A stretch of DNA of 64,000 bases from Gammaproteobacteria bacterium. Lineage in GTDB: Bacteria; Pseudomonadota; Gammaproteobacteria; Steroidobacterales; Woeseiaceae. Position numbers and translations under genes: made by a program. Location: contig JAHEFG010000006.1 of NCBI GenBank assembly GCA_024640305.1, forward strand, positions 48,306-112,305, read 5' to 3'. Positions 38,443-46,309 of the stretch are shown one piece after another. The notes under the pieces are model-generated. The model saw only the letters and a program-made list of their open reading frames with translations, was not told the DNA's origin and ran no database searches. How positions within the stretch are numbered: the first letter of the stretch is position 1; each line of letters opens with the position of its first letter.

Positions 38443-38865
38443 ATGCCGTTCCAAGAGAAATCCGCCTGGGTCATGTCACTCGCACTTTTGTTGGGGAGTG
38501 TGTTCTATTTTGGGGTTGTAGCTGCGATGTCAGAAGGTATTAGCCAGTTAGCACCGCCCACCGCGCCGGTCGTTGCCGCTTTTACCGTAATCTTGGTCGT
38601 CGCTGCCATTCTTGGCCACGTTGCTATTGCGGTATTTTCGCCGAAGGACGCCAGCGAGCCGCTTGACGAACGAGAGAGAGAAATTTTTCATAGAGCGGGT
38701 CATGTTTCAGGCAATGTGTTTGGAATAGGTGCGGTGACATCGCTCGGTATTTATCTCCTTTCCGGTAGCGGCACAGTTCTTTTCTACGGCGTTTTCATTA
38801 GCCTGATTATCAGTCAGCTTGCGGAATACGGGATCCGAATTTTCCTATACCGCTGCTCCATTTAG
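38443..38865 (+). CDS. four-helix integral membrane protein, unknown function
   Basis: 140 residues with four hydrophobic segments: WVMSLALLLGSVFYFGVVAA, VVAAFTVILVVAAILGHVAI, VSGNVFGIGAVTSLGIYLL and VLFYGVFISLIISQLAEYGI. A cytoplasmic loop DASEPLDEREREIFHRAGH lies in the middle; LDEREREI-type loops are seen in small membrane proteins that pair with XRE regulators (DUF2178-like). The gene is followed after 3 nt by such a regulator, so the two form an operon. Function is unknown. Confidence 0.8.
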   Translation: MPFQEKSAWVMSLALLLGSVFYFGVVAAMSEGISQLAPPTAPVVAAFTVILVVAAILGHVAIAVFSPKDASEPLDEREREIFHRAGHVSGNVFGIGAVTSLGIYLLSGSGTVLFYGVFISLIISQLAEYGIRIFLYRCSI

Positions 38866-38868
38866 ACG

Positions 38869-39084
38869 ATGGCTAACCGACCTCCAATTAGCAACCGCGT
38901 GCGAGAGCTACGGGAGCAACATGGTTCCATGACGCAGGCTGAGCTTGGCGATGCTATCGGCGTTACTCGTCAAACGGTCATCGCCATCGAACAAGGTCGT
39001 TATTCACCTTCGCTCGAAAGTGCGTTCCGGATTGCACGGCACTTCGGTGTTGGCCTCGAGGATGTGTTTAGTTGGAACGAGTGA
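38869..39084 (+). CDS. XRE-family transcriptional regulator, single HTH domain
   Basis: 71 residues, almost entirely one Cro/CI helix-turn-helix: NRVRELREQHGSMTQAELGD, then AIGVTRQTVIAIEQGRYSPS and the closing FRIARHFGVGLEDVFSW. This compact form (YozG/YgzD-like) is often encoded directly after a small membrane protein, as here (3-nt gap). Autoregulation is typical of such pairs but no operator is identified. Start is the ATG at 38869; no alternative is needed. Confidence 0.9.
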   Translation: MANRPPISNRVRELREQHGSMTQAELGDAIGVTRQTVIAIEQGRYSPSLESAFRIARHFGVGLEDVFSWNE

Positions 39085-39100
39085 TACCGACTCTTGCGCA

Positions 39101-39131
39101 TTGTTTAAGAATCGCTGCGCCGGAGTATACT
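39101..39131 (+). promoter_or_regulatory. promoter of tRNA-Val
   Basis: TATACT at 39126-39131 lies 9 nt before the mature tRNA 5' end, with TTGTTT at 39101-39106 as a loose -35 at 19-nt spacing. The -10 is convincing and the -35 is weak. Confidence 0.5.
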
Positions 39132-39140
39132 GGTACTTGT

Positions 39141-39216
39141 GGGCGATTAGCTCAGTTGGGAGAGCGCTGCATTCACATTGCAGAGGTCACTGGTTCGAGA
39201 CCGGTATCGCCCACCA
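39141..39216 (+). tRNA. tRNA-Val (CAC)
   Basis: 76 nt with CCA encoded. Acceptor GGGCGAT pairs with ATCGCCC, the D-arm is GCTCAGTTGGGAGAGC, the anticodon stem CTGCA/TGCAG encloses loop TTCACAT with anticodon CAC (reads GUG), and the T-arm is ACTGG-TTCGAGA-CCGGT. All stems pair. Confidence 0.97.
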
Positions 39217-39232
39217 CACCCTGCTTTTTGTT

Positions 39233-39254
39233 TGGTAGTAATGGGTGGAATTGA
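39233..39254 (-). repeat. duplicate of tRNA-CAU 3' end
   Basis: This 22-nt stretch matches the 3' end (CCA, acceptor and part of the T-arm) of the CAU tRNA at 39404-39425 with only two differences. It is a fragment: the D and anticodon arms are missing. It may be a leftover of recombination or integration at the tRNA end. Confidence 0.7.
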
Positions 39255-39257
39255 CTC

Positions 39258-39344
39258 GAATCGGCTCTTGCCGATTCTCGCCCCTTCGGGGCGCCTTTGG
39301 CGTCCAAAATGCTGGCGCATTTTGTGAACCACCTGCGGTGGTTC
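39258..39344. other. run of consecutive short hairpins between tRNAs
   Basis: Five adjacent inverted repeats: GAATCGGC/GCCGATTC (39258-39277), CGCCC/GGGCG (39279-39293), GCGCC/GGCGT (about 39291-39303), AAAATGC/GCATTTT (39306-39323) and GAACCACC/GGTGGTTC (39326-39344). No coding potential is credible here; frames that span it are tRNA artefacts. Confidence 0.75.
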
Positions 39345-39367
39345 CGCTTCCCCGCATCAGCACAAAC

Positions 39368-39396
39368 AAAAAACGCCCCACAAGGGGGCGTTTTCT
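39368..39396. terminator. bidirectional intrinsic terminator between tRNA genes
   Basis: The stem ACGCCCC/GGGGCGT is flanked by A-tract on one side and T-tract on the other, so it can stop both the tRNA-Val transcript (plus strand) and the CAU tRNA transcript (minus strand). Confidence 0.8.
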
Positions 39397-39403
39397 TGTT
39401 TGT

Positions 39404-39480
39404 TGGTGGTGATGGGTGGAATTGAACCACCGACCTGCGGGTTATGAGTCCGCCGCTCTGACCATCTGAGCTACATCACC
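39404..39480 (-). tRNA. tRNA with CAU anticodon, probably elongator Met
   Basis: 77 nt with CCA encoded. Acceptor GGTGATG pairs with CATCACC, the D-arm is GCTCAGATGGTCAGAGC, the anticodon loop is CTCATAA (CAU) and the T-arm contains GTTCAATTC. The lack of a C1-A72-type initiator mismatch (G-C first pair) and the D-arm argue against initiator Met. Lysidine-modified Ile-2 cannot be excluded. One mismatch is seen at the base next to the loop. Confidence 0.9.
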
Positions 39481-39554
39481 TTGAGTCCTTCGGCCATGCA
39501 GACCGGCAGGGGGCGCAAATTGTCCTGACAGGGTGCCTCGGTGTCAAGGAGAGC

Positions 39555-40475
39555 TCAAAAAACGTCTAAATCGCTGCCGAGGACTACCGCTCCTGAGTAC
39601 TTCTCCCGAACCTCTTTGAGTACAGTTTCCTCTGACGCGCCCCAGAATAGTATGTGGTAGAGCACCAGCAGCTTGGGCTGGGCCCTGCTCGCAAGCTCGC
39701 CGAGCTCGTGACTCGAGGTGTGGTTGCTGCTGTGGTATTTCTGCCAGTAGGGATCCCGGCGCTGAAATCCTTCTACTGAATACACCTCGTGAATCAGAAT
39801 ATCCGCATCTTTTGCGTACTCTTCCATTGTTTCATCAGGTGCCGCATCCCCCGAAATGACGATAACCCGATCAGGTGTTGTAAATCGGTAGCCAAACGCG
39901 TTCGGCCAGGTTCCATGACGTACACGAAATGCCTCCACTTTGACGTTTTCGTCCTCGAAAATGGTTCCTTCACTAACCGTGTGTGCATTGACGCGCCAAC
40001 CTTGATTGTTTGCCGGCTCCAGGCCGTAAATACGATACTTGATGTCGGCGTCATAAGCCTCGAGAACATGCTGCGCCATCTCCTCGGTTCCTTCCGGGCC
40101 GTATAGCTCGAGAGGACGATCGCGCTCAAGTACCCAAGGCGTCAAAATCAGATCAGGAAGTCCGGTCGTATGGTCTGAGTGAAGGTGCGTCAGAAAAGCG
40201 TGTTCGAGCCTGTCGACCTCAAGCCCCGGGATCGCGCCGCCGTAACTCGGCGACATAGCGGCTGCCTGACGCACAACGCCCGGACCAAAATCGACAAGGT
40301 ACGGTGTGTCATTGACCACGATTGCGACAGCAGGTCCCGAACGAAGCGGATCCGCGTTCGGCGTGCCGGTACCTAACAACACTACCTGCGTAATGGCCGA
40401 TGGTGCCAGTTCAGCATAAGCGACAACGGACGCCAACGGGCTGAAGACGAGGATTAGCAGGGTCAGAGTTCTCAT
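39555..40475 (-). CDS. exported MBL-fold metallo-hydrolase (RNase Z/AtsA-like)
   Basis: 306 residues from the ATG at 40475, chosen because it opens a signal peptide (MRTLTLLILVFSPLASVVAYA); an ATG at 40496 would add 7 residues. The open frame to 40742 overlaps the divergent gene and is rejected. Core motifs: LLGTGTPNADPLRSGPA, zinc-binding HLHSDHTTGLPDL, VISGDAAPDETM with bridging Asp, HEVYS, and YHSSNHTSSHELGELA as the distal histidines. This layout is that of RNase Z-like phosphodiesterases and arylsulfatases, but export to the periplasm rules out tRNA processing. Substrate unknown. Confidence 0.88.
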   Translation of the reverse strand: MRTLTLLILVFSPLASVVAYAELAPSAITQVVLLGTGTPNADPLRSGPAVAIVVNDTPYLVDFGPGVVRQAAAMSPSYGGAIPGLEVDRLEHAFLTHLHSDHTTGLPDLILTPWVLERDRPLELYGPEGTEEMAQHVLEAYDADIKYRIYGLEPANNQGWRVNAHTVSEGTIFEDENVKVEAFRVRHGTWPNAFGYRFTTPDRVIVISGDAAPDETMEEYAKDADILIHEVYSVEGFQRRDPYWQKYHSSNHTSSHELGELASRAQPKLLVLYHILFWGASEETVLKEVREKYSGAVVLGSDLDVF

Positions 40476-40483
40476 GGGTGCCG

Positions 40484-40489
40484 TATAAT
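40484..40489 (+). promoter_or_regulatory. -10 box for the ydbS-like gene
   Basis: A perfect TATAAT lies 26 nt before the ATG at 40516 in the 40-nt spacer between divergent genes. No clear -35 is visible at 16-18 nt, so the promoter call is tentative. Confidence 0.4.
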
Positions 40490-40515
40490 GCGCCATCGTC
40501 CTGAGCGGAGCAACG

Positions 40516-41034
40516 ATGTTCCAGAATCCCGAAATAGAGCCTGCTGATCTACCAGGTACTGACAATGTCCAGTGGCAGGCATTGGATCCGGCATTCAAGC
40601 GATTACGGCAATTGCAGAATTCCATCGGCATTCTCGCTATCGTAGTGCCGCTTGTGATCGTTACCGTCGTAGCGAACCTTCCCCTTCTGGCCGTCGCAAT
40701 ACTATTCGGGTGCTGGGTCGCGTTCGCAGCGCTCTTGCTCACATGGCCGGGGATTTCACTGCCGAAACGTGGCTACGTTTTGCGTGACAAAGACATCCTC
40801 TTCCGAAAGGGGGTGGTATGGCGCTCAGTGACGGCTATCCCGTTCAATCGTATCCAGCACGTCGAGACGAGTAGCACACCCTTCGATCGAAAATTCGACC
40901 TTGCGACCCTGCAACTATTTACGGCCGGCGGCTCGGGTGGAGACCTGAAGATCGACGGGCTCGGTGCGACCATCGCCGAACAGCTACGAGTTTTTATTCT
41001 CGAGAAAGCCGGGGCCAGTATTGAAATCTCCTGA
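40516..41034 (+). CDS. PH-domain (bPH2) membrane protein, YdbS-like
   Basis: 172 residues. Two adjacent transmembrane segments (IGILAIVVPLVIVTVVANLP and LLAVAILFGCWVAFAALLL) precede a bacterial pleckstrin-homology domain of the DUF304/bPH2 type: YVLRDKDILFRKGVVWRSVT, then IPFNRIQHVETSSTPFDRKF and LQLFTAGGSGGDLKIDGL. The order and motif match YdbS. Such proteins work in pairs with YdbT, encoded directly downstream with overlap. They sit in the inner membrane; the role in envelope or antimicrobial resistance known in some bacteria is not established here. Confidence 0.9.
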   Translation: MFQNPEIEPADLPGTDNVQWQALDPAFKRLRQLQNSIGILAIVVPLVIVTVVANLPLLAVAILFGCWVAFAALLLTWPGISLPKRGYVLRDKDILFRKGVVWRSVTAIPFNRIQHVETSSTPFDRKFDLATLQLFTAGGSGGDLKIDGLGATIAEQLRVFILEKAGASIEIS

Positions 41035-42523
41035 TATCGGCACCTGGACCCGTACCTCGCCGTTAGCAATCCTGTTCTTCTTCGGCAGGATCATTCGCAT
41101 GGTGACGAAGAATGCCTGGCAATCCTTTGCGCCTTTGTTCGCTCTTCTCTTCGCCTATCAGGGAGACCTTGTCAGCAAATTGATACTTGGTGGCAGTGCG
41201 GTGGCGATCGCCCTTGTGACCGGTTCGGTGTTGAGCTGGCTGTTTTTCCGCTACCAGATTCGCGACGACTCCATTCTTATTCGTTCGGGCGTAATCAAAA
41301 AGAAACAGCTCGATATCAAATTCGATCGTATACAGGGTGTCAACACACAGCAGAACCCGGTTTATCGGGCGCTGGGTCTCGTAACCGTTTCATTCGACAC
41401 GGCCGGATCATCTGGAAACGAAGGCAACCTGCCGGCCGTAACCCGAAAATTCGCGGATGAGCTGCGCGAGAAGATTGGTGGTCGCAAAACAAATCGGGCA
41501 GAGGACGAACCGGCTGCGAACGTAAATCAGGCCCTGCTCAGGCTCGACTGGCGCGACATGATACGCATCGGCCTCGCCGATCGACGTGCATTGATAGTTT
41601 TTGCGTTCATCGGGCCGTTGATGGAGCAAGCAGGCGATCAGGTTGAACAGGTAGTCAAGAACGCTTTGCAGTCCGCGAACCTCGAATCGTTTCAGGTCGA
41701 TGTGGGGACGGGAGCCTTGCTTGTAGCAGCTCTCTTACTCGTGGTGGTATTGCTGCTATCAATGGTTTCGATAGCGGCTGCGTTCCTGCGTTACCACAAT
41801 TTCGAATTGTTCCTTGATGGCCGAACGTTGCGGTCGCGTGGCGGTTTGATTACGCGCCACGAACACTCAATGGATATCGAAAAAATTCAGACTATCCGTT
41901 TGCAGCAAGGCGTCGTTCAGAGCTGGCTCGGATGCTTCCGGATGACCCTTAGGCAGGCGATCAGTGGTCGCAAACAACGCAGCCAGAAGATGTTCACTGT
42001 TCCCGTCGTTACTGCCGAACTTGCTGACACCCTGCGCCCACTGCTACTTGCGTCAGAATCTGGCCGGTTGACGCAAGATCCAACAGCCGACCTGTTTCAT
42101 GCAGTTTCGCCCTACTACATGCGCTCACGCATTTTGTTTGTTGGGCTGCTACCTGCCGTCGCGTTGACCACTTTACTCGTAGCCGCATTCGGCATCACAG
42201 GACTGATCGCGCTGCTCTGGCTGCCACTGGTCGCGCTGCTCTCGTGGCGCAACTGGAAGCGAGCTGGATACCTGCACGACGACAATGAAATTATTCGTCG
42301 TTCCGGGCTGTTGGGGTACCGAACCGTTGGCTTGCTGTTTCGCAAAGTACAACGCATCACCATTTCACAATCGCGCTACCAACGCCGCAAGGATCTTGCC
42401 AGCCTGCGCCTATACATGGCATCAGGGAGTGTGCGCATTCCGTATATCGCACATGAGACAGCGAAGCAGCTACGAGACTATATTTTATACAAGGTTGAAT
42501 CGAGCCAGCGGGCCTGGCACTGA
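41021..42523 (+). CDS. PH-domain (bPH2) membrane protein, YdbT-like
   Basis: About 500 residues if read from the TTG at 41021, which overlaps ydbS by 14 nt; other candidates are GTG 40964 and ATG 41099. The last would cut the conserved SPLAILFFFGRIIRM region, so it is less likely. Three bPH2 units are visible: IRDDSILIRSGVIKKKQLDI with FDRIQGVNTQQNPVYRALG; FELFLDGRTLRSRGGLI with MDIEKIQTIRLQQG; and a third with EIIRRSGLLGYRTVGLLF and VQRITISQSRYQRRKDLASL. Transmembrane pairs lie between them. It forms the usual ydbS-ydbT partner pair. Start codon is the main doubt. Confidence 0.88.
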   Translation: MKSPDIGTWTRTSPLAILFFFGRIIRMVTKNAWQSFAPLFALLFAYQGDLVSKLILGGSAVAIALVTGSVLSWLFFRYQIRDDSILIRSGVIKKKQLDIKFDRIQGVNTQQNPVYRALGLVTVSFDTAGSSGNEGNLPAVTRKFADELREKIGGRKTNRAEDEPAANVNQALLRLDWRDMIRIGLADRRALIVFAFIGPLMEQAGDQVEQVVKNALQSANLESFQVDVGTGALLVAALLLVVVLLLSMVSIAAAFLRYHNFELFLDGRTLRSRGGLITRHEHSMDIEKIQTIRLQQGVVQSWLGCFRMTLRQAISGRKQRSQKMFTVPVVTAELADTLRPLLLASESGRLTQDPTADLFHAVSPYYMRSRILFVGLLPAVALTTLLVAAFGITGLIALLWLPLVALLSWRNWKRAGYLHDDNEIIRRSGLLGYRTVGLLFRKVQRITISQSRYQRRKDLASLRLYMASGSVRIPYIAHETAKQLRDYILYKVESSQRAWH

Positions 42524-42531
42524 ACTGGCGG

Positions 42532-43623
42532 CTAGACGTTAAACCGAAAGTGCATGACATCGCCTTCCTGGACGATGTACTCCTTGCCTTCCAGACGTAA
42601 TCGTCCCGCCTCTTTCGCACCGTGCTCGCCGTTACCGGCAACAAAGTCGTCGTATCCGATCACTTCGGCGCGAATAAAGCCCTTTTGGAAGTCAGTATGA
42701 ATTTCGCCGGCGGCTTCAGGCGCAGTCGCACCGACCTTCGTCGTCCAGGCGCGTACTTCCTTCGGGCCTGCCGTGAAGTAAGTCTGTAACCCGAGCAACG
42801 TATAGCCGCAACGAATAACGCGATCGAGCCCGGGCTCTTCAAAGCCGAGATCCTCGAGAAATACAGCTTTGTCATCATCGTCGAGGACAGCGATCTCTGC
42901 CTCAATTGCGGCACAGATCGCAACATATTCCGAGCCTTCGTCTTTTGCATATTTGGAGACGGCGTCGAGGTGAGGGTTATTCTCAAAGCCGTTTTCATCG
43001 ACATTCGCGATGTACATAACCGGTTTGGCCGTTATCAAATTAAGGTCACGTATTAAAGCCTTCTCGTTCTCATCCAGTTCCAGCGAACGAACAGGTGATC
43101 CCTCGTCGAGGTGCTCTTTGACCTTTTTCATCGTGTCGCGAACGTACAGCGCTTCCTTTTGGCCTGTCTTGGCATTTTTCTCGGCTTTGTACAGCTGCTT
43201 TTCCACCGATTCGAGGTCGGCCAGCGCCAATTCAGTGTTAATCGTCTCAATGTCGTCGATTGGATCAATGGTTCCTGACACGTGTGTCACATCGTCGTTT
43301 TCGAAACAGCGGACAACATGCGCTACAGCGTTGGTTTCACGAATATTGGCAAGAAACTTATTGCCGAGACCTTCCCCTTTGGAGGCACCTGCGACAAGCC
43401 CGGCAATATCGACAAATTCCATCGTCGTCGGAATGGTCTTTTGCGGGCTTACGATGCGTTCGAGCACACCAAGGCGTGGGTCTGGTACAGGCACCACACC
43501 AACATTCGGTTCGATCGTGCAAAACGGATAATTTTCGGCCGGGATCTCGGCTGCCGTCAGCGCGTTAAAGAGGGTCGACTTGCCAACATTAGGCAGGCCA
43601 ACGATGCCGCATTTTATAGCCAC
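42532..43623 (-). CDS. ychF: redox-regulated Obg-family P-loop NTPase YchF
   Basis: 363 residues, exactly family length. G1 is [15 protein letters not shown]3 is [20 protein letters not shown], the G4 position reads IANVDENG instead of NKxD (as expected for ATP-preferring YchF), and the C-terminal TGS-like domain ends in [20 protein letters not shown]. YchF binds ribosomes and is linked to oxidative-stress response and translation start choice. It follows pth with no gap, the common pth-ychF operon. Confidence 0.97.
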   Translation of the reverse strand: MAIKCGIVGLPNVGKSTLFNALTAAEIPAENYPFCTIEPNVGVVPVPDPRLGVLERIVSPQKTIPTTMEFVDIAGLVAGASKGEGLGNKFLANIRETNAVAHVVRCFENDDVTHVSGTIDPIDDIETINTELALADLESVEKQLYKAEKNAKTGQKEALYVRDTMKKVKEHLDEGSPVRSLELDENEKALIRDLNLITAKPVMYIANVDENGFENNPHLDAVSKYAKDEGSEYVAICAAIEAEIAVLDDDDKAVFLEDLGFEEPGLDRVIRCGYTLLGLQTYFTAGPKEVRAWTTKVGATAPEAAGEIHTDFQKGFIRAEVIGYDDFVAGNGEHGAKEAGRLRLEGKEYIVQEGDVMHFRFNV

Positions 43624-44202
43624 TTATTCTTCCTTTGTATGTAACGCCTTCGTTGCTGCATTCAGACCATCGTCCATCAACAGCGGCAAGACAGCGATGG
43701 CCTCATCGATATTGTCTTCGACAGCACGCTCGACGTCCGCTGACCCGCGCTTGAGTACATAACCTGTCACCCTCGTTTTCTCACCAGGATGGCCAACACC
43801 CAGTCGCAAGCGCATGAAATCGGCACCACAGTGCTTAATGACATCACGAATTCCGTTATGCCCGCCGTGACCGCCACCTTTCTTGAGTCGCACCGTGCCA
43901 GGTGGCAGGTCAATTTCATCGTGAGCTACCAGCAAGCCGCCGGGTTTGAGCCGGTAGTAGTCCATCACGCCTCGTACCGGCCCGCCGCTCAGATTCATAT
44001 AACTTTGCGGCTTCACGAGCCAGACCTCCTCGCCCTGAATGTTGATGCGACAGCATTCGGCATCGAATTTTTTCTCGTAGCGAAACTGGCCGCCGTACTT
44101 TCTAGCAACAGCATCGACGAACCAAAAGCCCGCGTTGTGCAGCGTGCGTTCGTATTTGTCCTCGGGGTTACCGAGGCCGACAATGATATTGAGGTGGCTC
44201 AT
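43624..44202 (-). CDS. pth: peptidyl-tRNA hydrolase
   Basis: 192 residues. Catalytic and binding residues are visible: GLGNPEDKYERTLHNAGFWF with the catalytic His, KPQSYMNLSG, VAHDEIDLPPG with the conserved Asp, and KKGGGHGGHNGIRDV. It recycles peptidyl-tRNAs released from ribosomes. It lies between rplY and ychF on the same strand; an intrinsic terminator separates it from rplY, so read-through or its own promoter must serve it. Confidence 0.97.
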   Translation of the reverse strand: MSHLNIIVGLGNPEDKYERTLHNAGFWFVDAVARKYGGQFRYEKKFDAECCRINIQGEEVWLVKPQSYMNLSGGPVRGVMDYYRLKPGGLLVAHDEIDLPPGTVRLKKGGGHGGHNGIRDVIKHCGADFMRLRLGVGHPGEKTRVTGYVLKRGSADVERAVEDNIDEAIAVLPLLMDDGLNAATKALHTKEE

Positions 44203-44240
44203 AGTCGTTCCATTTTAGACGAGGTTTGGTATCGACATAC

Positions 44241-44267
44241 AAAAAGACCGCCTCTTGGCGGTCTTTT
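44241..44267 (-). terminator. intrinsic terminator after rplY
   Basis: Stem AAAGACCGCC with loop and GGCGGTCTTT, followed on the minus strand by a T-run. It lies 20 nt after the rplY stop and before pth. Confidence 0.85.
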
Positions 44268-44287
44268 CGCTGACATAAGGCCAATTG

Positions 44288-44989
44288 CTAGTCGTCGCTG
44301 GACTCGCCCTCGCCAGATCCGGTCGCAGCATCGCCTTCGGCAACTTCGCGTGCTTCGCCTTCGCCTGCTTCGCCTTCGACGGCCTCTTCCTCGTCTTCGA
44401 GAACCACTTCCTTAATGATGTGGATCGACACAATCGGTTGAGTCTGTTCGACTTCGTGCGCCAGCTCGGGAATCTCAACACCTTCCGGCAGTACGATGTC
44501 CGATAAGTACATCATCCCATCGAGTTCCAGCGCTGATATGTCAAGCTCAAGGTACTCGGGAAGATCTCTCGGGAGACACACAACCTCGACATCCGTGCGC
44601 ATACGCTGGACCTTGCCGCCACCTTCTTTAACGCCGACAGCAATGTTTTCGCCGAGAAAGTGAATCGGCACGTTCATGCGAATCACCTCGTCTTCGACGA
44701 TTCGTTGCAGGTCAATATGCATTACGCGGGGAAGCGATGGGTGGCGCTGCAGATCCTTAACGATCGCGGCCTGGCTCTTTTTGCCAACCTTGATATTCAG
44801 GACACTGGAATAGAACGACTCGTTTTCGAGCTGTTTCATTACTTTGTTGTGGTCAAACACAAGCGCGCGCGGCGGGCGGCCGGCGCCATAGATGATTGCG
44901 GGAACTTTATCCTCTCGACGCAGGCGGCGGCTCGCACCTTTCCCTGAGTCTTCTCGGATTTCCGCAACCAGATCGAATTTGTCAGCCAT
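44288..44989 (-). CDS. rplY: 50S ribosomal protein L25, CTC form
   Basis: 233 residues. The N-terminal L25 domain (LVAEIREDSGKGASRRLRRE, KVPAIIYG, ALVFDHNKVMKQLENESFYS) binds 5S rRNA. The C-terminal TL5/CTC domain (IRMNVPIHFLGENIAVGVKE; LSDIVLPEGVEIPEL) is followed by a very acidic Glu/Gly/Ala tail from residue about 200 to the end (EEEAVEGEAGEGEAREV). The long form with acidic tail is common in gammaproteobacteria other than enterics. It is preceded by prs and followed by pth, the usual order. Confidence 0.96.
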   Translation of the reverse strand: MADKFDLVAEIREDSGKGASRRLRREDKVPAIIYGAGRPPRALVFDHNKVMKQLENESFYSSVLNIKVGKKSQAAIVKDLQRHPSLPRVMHIDLQRIVEDEVIRMNVPIHFLGENIAVGVKEGGGKVQRMRTDVEVVCLPRDLPEYLELDISALELDGMMYLSDIVLPEGVEIPELAHEVEQTQPIVSIHIIKEVVLEDEEEAVEGEAGEGEAREVAEGDAATGSGEGESSDD

Positions 44990-45205
44990 GACTGAGCTCC
45001 GTTATCTGATTGATTTTACTTGATATTTTTCAAGCATGAACCTGACCAAAACTGCGACCATTCCGGTCAGGGGCGCGCATAGTAACCTCGGATGGCTACG
45101 CTGGCAAGTAAGGGATGCTTCTCGCCCGAAGCAAAGTGGAGCGCAGCGACCTGCCGTCAAGCGGGATCGAGACTTGAAGGCAAGAGGTATGCCGTTGGCA
45201 GCCCG

Positions 45206-46159
45206 TTAGTCGACGTACAGCGAGCTGACCGATTCTTCGTTCGAAATCCGCCGCATAGTCTCGCCGAGCAGTTCGGCAGTAGAGAGCTGCCGAATCTTGG
45301 CGCAAGCTCTCGCCTCTTCGCTGAGTGGAATGGTGTCGGTTACGACGACCTCGTCAAGCTCCGACTCTGTGATTCGGCTCACCGCCGGTCCAGAAAGAAC
45401 GGCGTGGGTGATGTAGGCGCGCACACTTGCCGCCCCGTTCGCCTTCAGGGCCCCGGCGGCGTGACAAAGCGTCCCTGCGGTATCGACCATATCGTCCATC
45501 ATGATGCAGTTCTTACCTTTGCATTCGCCAATGATATTCATCACCTCTGACTGGTTCGCTCTGGCGCGACGTTTGTCGATGATGACAAGATCCGCATCAT
45601 CCAGGCGCTTTGCCAACGCGCGTGCACGAACCACACCGCCCACGTCAGGAGAGACTACGATGAGGTCATCATATTTCTGCTTCCACAGGTCTCCGAGCAA
45701 AATTGGTGATGCGTAGACATTGTCCACCGGGATGTCGAAAAAGCCCTGAATCTGATCCGCGTGCAGATCGAGAGTAAGTACGCGATCAACCCCGGCCACG
45801 GCGATCATCTTCGCGGCCAGCTTGGCTGTGATCGGAACACGGGAGGAGCGCGGCCTTCGATCCTGGCGAGCGAAGCCGAAATATGGGATGACTGCCGTTA
45901 TTCGTGCTGCAGATGCCCGCCTTGCGGCATCGACCATGACCAGCAGCTCCATCAGGTTTTCCGAGGTTGGCGGGCATGTCGGCTGCACGATAAACGTCTC
46001 GCGACCACGAATGTTTTCGAGTATCTCAACGTTGATCTCGCCGTCGCTGAAGCGACCTACAAGTGCACGAGCCAGCGGTATGTGAAGGTAACGCGCTATA
46101 TCCTGTGCGAGTTTCGGGTGCGCGTTGCCCGAAAAAACTGCCATTGATGCCGGTTCCAC
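45206..46159 (-). CDS. prs: ribose-phosphate pyrophosphokinase
   Basis: 317 residues from the ATG at 46159; an in-frame ATG at 46144 would remove five residues and fits the common [13 protein letters not shown] start equally well. Motifs: [41 protein letters not shown], the flexible-loop/PRPP region [17 protein letters not shown] and the PRPP-binding [13 protein letters not shown]. It makes PRPP for nucleotides, His, Trp and NAD. It lies between tRNA-Gln and rplY. In many gammaproteobacteria ispE precedes prs; here only the tRNA does. The 216-nt spacer to rplY shows nothing I can assign. Confidence 0.97.
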   Translation of the reverse strand: MEPASMAVFSGNAHPKLAQDIARYLHIPLARALVGRFSDGEINVEILENIRGRETFIVQPTCPPTSENLMELLVMVDAARRASAARITAVIPYFGFARQDRRPRSSRVPITAKLAAKMIAVAGVDRVLTLDLHADQIQGFFDIPVDNVYASPILLGDLWKQKYDDLIVVSPDVGGVVRARALAKRLDDADLVIIDKRRARANQSEVMNIIGECKGKNCIMMDDMVDTAGTLCHAAGALKANGAASVRAYITHAVLSGPAVSRITESELDEVVVTDTIPLSEEARACAKIRQLSTAELLGETMRRISNEESVSSLYVD

Positions 46160-46182
46160 GAATCTCCCCTAATCGATTCAGA

Positions 46183-46257
46183 TGGCTGGGGCGGCAGGAT
46201 TCGAACCTGCGATACACGGGATCAAAACCCGATGCCTTACCACTTGGCTACGCCCCA
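46183..46257 (-). tRNA. tRNA-Gln (UUG)
   Basis: 75 nt with CCA encoded. Acceptor TGGGGCG pairs with CGCCCCA, the anticodon loop TTTTGAT gives UUG, and the T-arm is GCAGG-TTCGAAT-CCTGC. The first anticodon-stem pair is a U-U mismatch; the other four pair. It lies in the spacer between lolB and prs where ispE is usually found. Confidence 0.95.
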
Positions 46258-46309
46258 ATACGCTCACTGTGCGGCGCAATTGTGTTACGGGGTACCGAAG
46301 GTGTCAACG

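Noticed and set aside
39173..39430. Minus-strand frame of 85 codons between the tRNAs
   Set aside because: It reads through tRNA and hairpin sequence; such tRNA-overlapping frames are a well-known annotation artefact.
45092..45550. Plus-strand frame opposite the 3' part of prs
   Set aside because: Shadow of prs; no family and no ribosome site.
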